Assembly (NCBI GenBank): GCA_035519355.1
Contig: DATIWM010000143.1
Location: forward strand, 1-6,179
Length of the DNA stretch: 6,179 nt
Direction of reading: 5' to 3'
Source of the DNA: DAOMFB01 sp035519355
GTDB lineage: Bacteria; Acidobacteriota; Thermoanaerobaculia; UBA5066
Each line of letters starts with the position of its first letter. Position 1 is the first letter of the stretch. The notes under the pieces were generated by a model. That model searched no databases and had not been told where the DNA came from. It saw nothing but the letters and a program-made list of their open reading frames with translations. Of the stretch, positions 1-5,291 are shown piece by piece. Made by a program: the position numbers and the translations under genes.

Positions 1-1093
1 GCCGGTTACGGTGGAGGCGATCAAACGGGCCACCGAAGAAGCCGAGATCATGGCCGGCGTCCAGATCGAGCGCGCCGTGGTGGGCGTGGCCGGGCCCACC
101 GTGAAGTCCTTCAACAGCCGGCAGGTCGTGGCGGTGTCCGCGAAGAACCGGGAGATCTCGCGCGAGGACATCCAGCGCTCGCTCGACGCGGCGCGCTCGG
201 TGCCGATCCCGACGGAGTTCGAGGTGCTGCACGTCCTCCCGCGCGAGTTCGTCGTGGACGGGCAGGAGGGGGTGGCCGATCCGCTCGGCATGGTCGGGAG
301 CCGGCTGGAGGCCGACGTCCACGTCGTCACCGTTCCCGTCGCGACCGTCCAGAACCTCCTGAACTGCGTGAACCGGGCGGGGATCGAGGTCATCGAGCTG
401 GTCCTGGAGCCGCTCGCCGCCAGTGAGGCGGTCCTGACGCCGGACGAGAAGGAGCTCGGGATCGTCCTGGCCGACATCGGCGGGGGGACGACCGAGCTCG
501 CCGTCTGGAGCGGCGGGACACTGGTGCACACCTCGGTCCTTCCGATCGGCGGGGACCACTTCACCAACGACATCGCCGTCGTCAAGAAGGCGCCGGTCCC
601 GGACGCCGAGCGGCTGAAGCGGAAATACGGCTCCGCCCTCCCCGCCCTCGTTCCCGAGGAGGAGACGATCGACATGCCCCAGACGGGAGGCCGGGGGGTT
701 CACCCGGTCCGCCGGCGGGAGATCGCGGAAATCCTGAACGCGCGCGCCGACGAGCTCCTGCAGCTCGTCTGGGACGACGCCGTCCGGGAGATCCCGGCCA
801 AGGAGCTTCGGGCCGGCCTCGTCCTGACGGGCGGCGGCGCCGACCTGGACGGCCTCGTGGAGGTCGCCGAGCAGATCGTCGGCCTCCCGGTGCGCCGGGG
901 CGTCCCGCAGAACGTCGGGGGCCTGAAGGACATCGTGTCCGCTCCCGAATGGTCCTGCGCCGTGGGCCTCCTCCTCTACGGAAGCGTCGCGGCGGCCGCG
1001 CCGGCGCGCCGCGGAAAGTCGGGATCGACCGGTCTCGTCGCGAAGCTGAAGAACTCGCTGAAGAACCTCTTCCCCTCCTCGGCCAGCGTGTGA
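1..1093 (+). CDS. ftsA: Cell division protein FtsA (5'-truncated by window edge)
   Basis: FtsA is the actin-like ATPase that tethers FtsZ filaments to the inner membrane and recruits later divisome proteins. The reading frame is open from base 2, so the true start lies upstream; the GTG at 11 is internal, and roughly 50 residues are missing compared with the usual ~410. Counting from the codon at 11, residues ~22-100 match the FtsA-specific 1C subdomain (AVVGVAGPTVKSFNSRQ). The actin-fold phosphate-2 loop is DIGGGTTELAVW (155-166), followed by the hallmark IGGDHFTNDIA (179-189), and the adenosine motif is LTGGGADLDGL (272-282). The last ~20 residues (GLVAKLKNSLKNLF) form the expected amphipathic membrane-targeting helix. 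The gene ends in tandem in-frame stops (TGA at 1091, TAA at 1094), 19 bases before ftsZ, so the two are very likely co-transcribed. Identity is essentially certain. Confidence 0.97.
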   Translation, partial: PVTVEAIKRATEEAEIMAGVQIERAVVGVAGPTVKSFNSRQVVAVSAKNREISREDIQRSLDAARSVPIPTEFEVLHVLPREFVVDGQEGVADPLGMVGSRLEADVHVVTVPVATVQNLLNCVNRAGIEVIELVLEPLAASEAVLTPDEKELGIVLADIGGGTTELAVWSGGTLVHTSVLPIGGDHFTNDIAVVKKAPVPDAERLKRKYGSALPALVPEEETIDMPQTGGRGVHPVRRREIAEILNARADELLQLVWDDAVREIPAKELRAGLVLTGGGADLDGLVEVAEQIVGLPVRRGVPQNVGGLKDIVSAPEWSCAVGLLLYGSVAAAAPARRGKSGSTGLVAKLKNSLKNLFPSSASV

Positions 1094-1100
1094 TAACAAC

Positions 1101-1106
1101 GGAGGA
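1101..1106 (+). promoter_or_regulatory. Shine-Dalgarno sequence of ftsZ
   Basis: GGAGGA lies six bases upstream of the ftsZ ATG at 1113, a near-ideal match to the anti-Shine-Dalgarno. It sits in a short A-rich spacer (1094-1112) that stands out from the GC-rich surroundings, as expected for an unstructured, efficient initiation site. It is by far the strongest ribosome binding site in the window and fixes the ftsZ start. Confidence 0.88.
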
Positions 1107-1112
1107 AATAAG

Positions 1113-2309
1113 ATGATCCTGTTCGACGATCCTGCGCCCGGGCCGCTCTCCATCACCCTCGGCGAAGAGACCCCCCCGCCGGCCCGGATCCGGGTCATCG
1201 GGGTGGGCGGCGGCGGCGGCAACGCCGTCAACCGGATGATCCAGGCCGGCATCCGCGGCGTGGACTTCATCGCCGCGAACACCGACCTGCAGGTCCTCCG
1301 GGTCAACAAGGCGCCGGCCAAACTCCAGCTCGGGATCACGACGGCGCGCGGCATGGGTGCAGGCTCGAACCCCGACGTGGGGAAGAACGCCGCCCTGGAG
1401 GACGCCGAGAGGATCACCCAGATGCTCTCGGGCTCGGACATGGTCTTCGTGACGGCCGGAATGGGTGGCGGCACCGGCACGGGCGCGGCTCCCGTGGTCG
1501 CGCGGCTGGCCTCGGAGGCGGGGGCCCTCGTCGTGGCGATCGTCTCCAAGCCCTTCGCCTTCGAGGGGCGGCGCAAGCTCCGCTACGCCGAGGACGGCAT
1601 CGCCGAGCTGCGGGAGTACGTCGACACGCTCATCACGATCCCGAACGAACGGCTCTACGCCTTCGTCGATCGGAACGTCACGACCTGGGAGGCGTTCCGG
1701 CAGGCCGACGACGTCCTCCGGCAGGCGGTCCAGGGGATCAGCGACCTGATCGTCGTCCCGGGCGAGGTGAACCTCGACTTCGCCGACGTCAAGACCGTCA
1801 TGGAGAACATGGGGATGGCGCTCATGGGGACCGGGACGGCGTCGGGCGAGCACCGCGCGGTGGAGGCGGCGCAGCGCGCCATCTCGAACCCGCTCCTCGA
1901 GGAGCAGTCGATCCAGGGGGCGCGCGCCATCCTGATCAACATCACGGGGGGCGACGACCTGACGATGTCCGAGGTGGGGGAGGCCTGCAACGTCATCCAG
2001 CAGGCGGCCGACGAGGAGGCCAACATCATCTTCGGCCTCGTGAAGGACGCCGATCTCCGCGACCAGGTGAAGATCAGCGTCATCGCGACCGGCTTCGACG
2101 CCCCGGCGGCGCTCGCCTCGCGGCGGGAGGTCTCGCTCCCCGTGACGCCGCAGGGGACGCGCGGGGAGAAGAGCCGGCCGAAGACCGTGCCCGATCCGGT
2201 GATCCTGCCGCCGGAGGACGGCGGCTACGGGGTCAACATCCTGACGCAGCGCGACCCGCGCGAGGACATCTTCGACATCCCGACCTTCCTCCGGCGACAG
2301 ATGGACTGA
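1113..2309 (+). CDS. ftsZ: Cell division protein FtsZ
   Basis: FtsZ is the tubulin-like GTPase that polymerises at midcell into the Z-ring. The 398-residue protein is complete and of normal length. After a ~26-residue variable N-terminus comes the first glycine-rich nucleotide loop (IGVGGGGGNAVNRM, 29-42), then the tubulin signature GGGTGTG (118-124). The catalytic T7 loop is GEVNLDFADVK (217-227), with D222 and D225 matching the two Asp residues that activate GTP hydrolysis in the neighbouring subunit. The globular part ends near ATGFD (325-329). A ~50-residue Pro/Arg/Glu-rich linker leads to the conserved C-terminal peptide DIFDIPTFLRRQMD (385-398), which binds FtsA and other partners. The start is set by a strong ribosome binding site, and ftsA lies directly upstream. 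Nothing essential is missing. Its 3' end faces the next, minus-strand gene at a distance of 15 bases. Confidence 0.99.
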   Translation: MILFDDPAPGPLSITLGEETPPPARIRVIGVGGGGGNAVNRMIQAGIRGVDFIAANTDLQVLRVNKAPAKLQLGITTARGMGAGSNPDVGKNAALEDAERITQMLSGSDMVFVTAGMGGGTGTGAAPVVARLASEAGALVVAIVSKPFAFEGRRKLRYAEDGIAELREYVDTLITIPNERLYAFVDRNVTTWEAFRQADDVLRQAVQGISDLIVVPGEVNLDFADVKTVMENMGMALMGTGTASGEHRAVEAAQRAISNPLLEEQSIQGARAILINITGGDDLTMSEVGEACNVIQQAADEEANIIFGLVKDADLRDQVKISVIATGFDAPAALASRREVSLPVTPQGTRGEKSRPKTVPDPVILPPEDGGYGVNILTQRDPREDIFDIPTFLRRQMD

Positions 2310-2324
2310 GCGCCCGCCGGCCGG

Positions 2325-2630
2325 TCAGTTTCTTCCCGCGGCCTTCGCCCGGCTCGCCTTCCGGCGGTCGCGGAGCCAGGTGCGCGCCCGAAGCCACGTC
2401 CGCTCCACCTTCGGATGCTGCTGCCGCCAGCGACGGACCTTCCGCTGGACCCAGCGGCTCTCCACGTAGAGGATCGCGGCGCCGGCCACGCCGAAGGGCC
2501 AGCCCTGGATCACGGGGAGAAGCCCGCCGAGGAATCCGAGGACGAGAAGCGTCCAGCCGAGCGCCAGGAGGGCGATCCGGACCGGTCGCGAACGGCGGCG
2601 GACGAGCCCGCGGGGCGCGGGCCCCGTCAC
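2325..2630 (-). CDS. Small PGPGW-like transmembrane protein of unknown function
   Basis: This 101-residue protein has two closely spaced membrane segments (about 18-39 and 44-57) followed by a very basic tail rich in Arg, Lys and Trp (60-101). The pattern LLPVIQGWPFGVAGAAIL...ESRW..RKVRR (37-67) matches the layout of the PGPGW family of putative transmembrane proteins: a loop ending in Gly-Trp, a small-residue helix, then a Glu and a Trp before an Arg-rich stretch. The diagnostic PGPGW loop is degenerate here (VIQGW). The related DUF454 (YbaN) family is an alternative. I chose the GTG at 2630 because it overlaps the exonuclease stop as GTGA; an ATG at 2831 would bury this start in the exonuclease gene and add a low-complexity charged N-terminus. 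The protein is probably an inner-membrane protein, third in the operon and translationally coupled. Its function is unknown. Confidence 0.72.
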   Translation of the reverse strand: MTGPAPRGLVRRRSRPVRIALLALGWTLLVLGFLGGLLPVIQGWPFGVAGAAILYVESRWVQRKVRRWRQQHPKVERTWLRARTWLRDRRKASRAKAAGRN

Positions 2631-3463
2631 GGCCGTTTCTTCGGGAAGATCCCGCGGCGGGCGTTCCGCGCGATCTCCTTGGCCGGCTCCGGAAAGTCGC
2701 CGCGGATCATCCAGTCGAGGTAGTCCGGCTTCGTCTCGGCCACCAGCGCGAGGCTCTTTCCCTTGAGGTTCCCGAAGGCGAAGACGGCTTCCCCGTCCCG
2801 CCAGAAAAAGCGCTTGTCGGGATCCACCCACCGTCCCTCCGCGGGCGACGAGAACTCGTGAAGACCGTCGAGCGTCCGCGGGAGATCCGGATAGCGGCGA
2901 AGCTGGCCGGCGAGGACCTCCGCCGCCGCGACGACGTCTGCGAAAGCCGCGTGCGCGCCGGCGTGGTCACGGCCGGCGAAGAGCCGGACCGCCGCTCCGA
3001 GGTCGCGAGGCTCCTTCTTGAAGAAGATCGTCTGCATGTCGACGATCCGCCGCCCCTCGAGCGGGAAGGAAAGGCCGGCCCGCTCGAACTCCTTCAGGAG
3101 AACGGGAACGTCGAAAGCCCGGACGTTGTAGCCCGCGAGGTCGGCGTCGCCGAGAAAGGCGAGAAGCTCGGGCGCGAGATCGCGGAAGGACGGGGCGTCC
3201 GTCACGTCGGCGTCCGAGATGCCGTGGATCTCGGCCGCCTCCCTCGGGATCCTCACGCCGGGATTCACGATCCGGTCGAAGACCCGGACCGGCCCCTGGG
3301 GCGGCACGGCGACCGCGGCGATCTCGACGATCCGGTCCAGCATCTTCTCCGTTCCGGTCGTCTCGAGGTCGAAGAAGACGATCGGCCGGCCGTCGCAGAG
3401 AGGCCGGAGACGCTCCAGGATCCCGGATGGAACGGCCGCGGGGTCGGCCGGCGGTCGCGCCAT
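2627..3463 (-). CDS. DEDDh-family 3'-5' exonuclease with ExoX-like C-terminal domain
   Basis: This 278-residue protein begins with an RNase T/DnaQ-type exonuclease fold that cleaves nucleotides from 3' ends using two metal ions. Motif I is VFFDLETTG (29-37), with metal ligands D32 and E34. Motif II is GYNVRAFDVPVL (111-122), with D118. Motif III is HAAFAD (171-176), with the general base H171 and D176, so all DEDDh residues are present. Residues ~215-265 (FFWRDGEAVFAFGNLKGKSL, then DYLDWMIRGDFP at 248-259) resemble the C-terminal domain of exodeoxyribonuclease X-like enzymes. This layout separates it from the DNA polymerase III epsilon subunit, which lacks that tail. DNA repair or nucleic-acid turnover is the likely role; DNA versus RNA preference cannot be read from sequence. 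The ATG at 3463 lies 11 bases after the SemiSWEET stop and is preceded only by a weak ribosome binding site. Its TGA overlaps the next gene's GTG. Confidence 0.9.
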   Translation of the reverse strand: MARPPADPAAVPSGILERLRPLCDGRPIVFFDLETTGTEKMLDRIVEIAAVAVPPQGPVRVFDRIVNPGVRIPREAAEIHGISDADVTDAPSFRDLAPELLAFLGDADLAGYNVRAFDVPVLLKEFERAGLSFPLEGRRIVDMQTIFFKKEPRDLGAAVRLFAGRDHAGAHAAFADVVAAAEVLAGQLRRYPDLPRTLDGLHEFSSPAEGRWVDPDKRFFWRDGEAVFAFGNLKGKSLALVAETKPDYLDWMIRGDFPEPAKEIARNARRGIFPKKRP

Positions 3464-3474
3464 GCGGCCCGCCG

Positions 3475-3747
3475 TCAGCCCGTCGACCGGAACCGGAGCG
3501 CCGAGAGGATCACGGCGAGGTTTCCGACCATGTTGGCGCCCATCCCGACGATGAGCGGCCACTGGGAGATCCGGATGCCGTAGACGAGGTAGATCGCCTG
3601 GCCGCCGAGAAAGAGGAAGTAGGTGAGGATCGAGACGTCGTCGGAGCTCCGGCGCTTCCAGATCCGGACGGCCTGGGGAACGTAGGCGCCTCCCGTGGCG
3701 ATGCCGACGACGGAGACGAGGAGGCCCAGGGCCTGGTCGAAGGTCAT
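3475..3747 (-). CDS. SemiSWEET/PQ-loop family small membrane transporter
   Basis: At 90 residues this has the exact size of bacterial SemiSWEETs, which dimerise to form sugar uniporters in the cytoplasmic membrane. Three hydrophobic helices are visible (about 6-24, 40-58 and 64-86). The first ends in the family's PQ motif (AYVPQ, 21-25), followed by the basic loop RIWKRRSSDDVS (28-39) whose DVS matches the usual DIS. Helix 2 ends in LVYGI (55-59) and helix 3 begins with P64. From memory of the Leptospira biflexa protein, the PQ motif, the YG and the helix-3 Pro align without gaps. In that alignment the pocket Trp48 becomes Tyr53 and Asn64 becomes Met69, so the substrate may not be an ordinary sugar. 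The ATG at 3747 gives the canonical length; an upstream start would add an Arg-rich stretch that overlaps the divergent Hsp70 gene. It is the first gene of the three-gene minus-strand operon. Confidence 0.88.
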   Translation of the reverse strand: MTFDQALGLLVSVVGIATGGAYVPQAVRIWKRRSSDDVSILTYFLFLGGQAIYLVYGIRISQWPLIVGMGANMVGNLAVILSALRFRSTG

Positions 3748-3774
3748 GATGCGCGTGGAGGATACCCGAGCCGC

Positions 3775-3795
3775 CGCTTCGTATACTCCGAAGCG
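3775..3795. repeat. 7-bp perfect inverted repeat over the -10 region of the Hsp70-like gene
   Basis: CGCTTCG (3775-3781) and CGAAGCG (3789-3795) are perfect reverse complements separated by the 7-base spacer TATACTC. The repeat encloses the candidate -10 element, and its last base is the G of the GTG start codon. Its position in the divergent region would suit an operator controlling one or both directions. A chance palindrome in GC-rich DNA cannot be excluded from a single copy. Confidence 0.45.
3782..3787 (+). promoter_or_regulatory. Candidate -10 element for a leaderless Hsp70-like transcript
   Basis: TATACT matches the TATAAT consensus at five of six positions and stands out in this GC-rich DNA. 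Its downstream edge lies seven bases before the GTG at 3795, so transcription would start at or one base before the start codon. This agrees with the absence of any Shine-Dalgarno sequence upstream of that GTG. No good -35 box is visible at the usual spacing (3759-3764 reads AGGATA). On the opposite strand the same 47-bp region offers TATCCT (3764-3759) as a poorer -10 for the SemiSWEET operon, which also lacks a clear ribosome binding site. This is a prediction from sequence only. Confidence 0.38.
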
Positions 3796-5291
3796 TGAAG
3801 CTGGGAATCGACTTCGGCACGACCCACACCGTCGTCGCGCTCGTCGACCGCGGGAACTACCCGGTCGCCGGATTCGACGGCGTCGAGGCGATTCCCTCGC
3901 TGGTGGCGGCACGGCACGAGGACGGCGCCCTCCGGTTCGGCGCCGAGGCGGCCGCCGTCCGCCACCAGCCCCGCTGGACGTCCCTCCGCTCCTTCAAGCG
4001 CCTGCTCGACGAGGCACGGCTCGGGACGGAGGTGGCGATGGGGCCCCGGGCCGTCCCGCTGCTGGACGTCCTCGTCGGCTTCTTCTCGCAGCTCCACCGG
4101 GATCTCGTCGCCGGCTCGAACGCGGGCCTCACGGTGGACGAGCCGCTCGAGGCGGCCATCAGCGTCCCGGCCAGCGCCTCGACGGCGCAGCGCTTCCTCA
4201 CGCTCGAAGCGTTCCGCCGCGCGGGTTTCGACGTCAAGGCGCTTCTGAACGAGCCTTCGGCCGCCGGTCTCGAGTACGCCCACCGCTACCGGAGCACGCT
4301 GACCGCCCGGCGCGAGCACGTCGTCGTCTACGACCTCGGAGGCGGCACCTTCGACGCCTCTCTCGTGAAGATGTCCGGCCGCGATCACGAAGTCGTGGCC
4401 ACGCGGGGGGCCAAGCGGCTCGGCGGGGACGATTTCGACGAGGCGATCCTCGCGCTCGTCGTCGAGAAGGCCCGGCTGGAGAAGATGACCGACCCGCAGA
4501 GAGCGCTCCTCCTCGACGAGTGCGCACGGCAGAAGGAGTCGGTCGGCCCGAACACCAAGCGCTTCCTCGTCGACCTCTCGCCGGTGGGCGGCGGGGCGCT
4601 GGCCATTCCCGTGGAGGAGGTCTACCTCGCCTGCGAGCCGCTCGTTCAGCAGACGATCGACGCGGTGGCGCCGCTCCTCGAGGAGCCGGGCGCCGGCGTC
4701 TCGTGGGACGAGGTGGCGGGCCTCTACGTCGTCGGCGGCGGGGGAGCGTTCCCCCTCGTGGCCCGGCGCTTGAAGGAGCGGTTCGGCGAGCGGCGCATTC
4801 GCCGCTCGCCGTATCCCTTCGCGGCGACGGCCATCGGCCTCGCCGCGTTCCTCGACGAGGAGTCCGGCTGGACGCTGACGGAGCGCCTCACCCGGCACTT
4901 CGGCGTCTTCCGTGAGGCCGAGCAGGGAGGGACCGTCAGCTTCGACCTGATCTTCCCGGAAGGGACCGAGCTGCCGAAGCCCGGAGAGCCGCCGCTCGTG
5001 GCGACCCGCCGCTACGGCGCGGTCCACAACATCGGGCACCTCAGATACCTCGAGTGCAGCCGGGTGACGGGGGGACGCCCCGACGGCGACGTGACGCCGT
5101 GGGAGGAGATTCTCTTCCCGTACGACCCGTCCCTCCGGGACCGATCCGACCTCGCCGGCCTTCCGGTCATCCGGAACGAGCACGGACCCGAGGTCGAGGA
5201 GACGTACACCTGTGGGCCGGAAGGGGCCGTCACCGTGACGGTCGTCCTCCCCGGGGACGGTTTCCGGAGGACCTACTCGCTTCGCCGCTAG
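3795..5291 (+). CDS. Non-canonical Hsp70-family (DnaK-like) ATPase, lidless
   Basis: The 498-residue protein carries a full Hsp70 nucleotide-binding domain (about 1-355). It shows phosphate-1 GIDFGTTHTVVAL (4-16, D6), FKRLL (67-71), NEPSAAGLEYA (152-162), phosphate-2 YDLGGGTFDASL (179-190), LGGDDFD (209-215) and the adenosine motif YVVGGGGAFP (311-320). By alignment to E. coli DnaK from memory, D8, K70, E171, D194, T199 and D201 correspond to D6, K68, E153, D180, T185 and D187, so ATP hydrolysis should be intact. The stretch after FKRLL is about 16 residues shorter than in DnaK. The DnaK interdomain linker (VLLLDV) is not recognisable. The last ~130 residues look beta-rich, like a reduced substrate-binding beta domain, with no helical lid and no EEVD-type tail; DnaK is ~640 residues. 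It is therefore not housekeeping DnaK, and no DnaJ or GrpE gene is adjacent. The GTG at 3795 puts GIDFGTT at the expected N-terminal position. It is cytoplasmic; clients are unknown. Confidence 0.92.
   Translation: MKLGIDFGTTHTVVALVDRGNYPVAGFDGVEAIPSLVAARHEDGALRFGAEAAAVRHQPRWTSLRSFKRLLDEARLGTEVAMGPRAVPLLDVLVGFFSQLHRDLVAGSNAGLTVDEPLEAAISVPASASTAQRFLTLEAFRRAGFDVKALLNEPSAAGLEYAHRYRSTLTARREHVVVYDLGGGTFDASLVKMSGRDHEVVATRGAKRLGGDDFDEAILALVVEKARLEKMTDPQRALLLDECARQKESVGPNTKRFLVDLSPVGGGALAIPVEEVYLACEPLVQQTIDAVAPLLEEPGAGVSWDEVAGLYVVGGGGAFPLVARRLKERFGERRIRRSPYPFAATAIGLAAFLDEESGWTLTERLTRHFGVFREAEQGGTVSFDLIFPEGTELPKPGEPPLVATRRYGAVHNIGHLRYLECSRVTGGRPDGDVTPWEEILFPYDPSLRDRSDLAGLPVIRNEHGPEVEETYTCGPEGAVTVTVVLPGDGFRRTYSLRR

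Noticed and set aside
11..13. GTG as the start of ftsA
   Set aside because: The frame is open before it, and known FtsA proteins have about 50 more residues on the N-terminal side. The gene begins outside the window.
1761..1793. FtsZ T7 loop reads GEVNLDFAD instead of the commoner PGLxN form
   Set aside because: As I recall, some well-studied FtsZ proteins such as the staphylococcal one also have GEVNLDFADVK. The catalytic Asp pair is intact, so it is normal variation.
582..1853. 423-codon minus-strand open frame opposite ftsA/ftsZ
   Set aside because: It lies fully antisense to two certain genes. Its product is dominated by Arg, Gly, Pro, Asp and His, as expected for a shadow frame in GC-rich DNA, and has no recognisable domain.
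2627..3829. A 400-residue exonuclease starting near 3829
   Set aside because: The first ~122 residues are Arg/Pro-rich shadow sequence overlapping the SemiSWEET gene and the Hsp70 start. The ATG at 3463 gives a normal exonuclease N-terminus.
3995..4007. Suspicion that the Hsp70 lacks the catalytic lysine of DnaK (K70)
   Set aside because: Recounting E. coli DnaK places K70 in the IKRLIG motif, which matches K68 of FKRLL here, so the residue is conserved.
3695..4915. 406-codon plus-strand frame overlapping the Hsp70-like gene
   Set aside because: It is a shifted frame of the Hsp70 coding sequence with extreme Arg/Pro/Gly content and no family resemblance.
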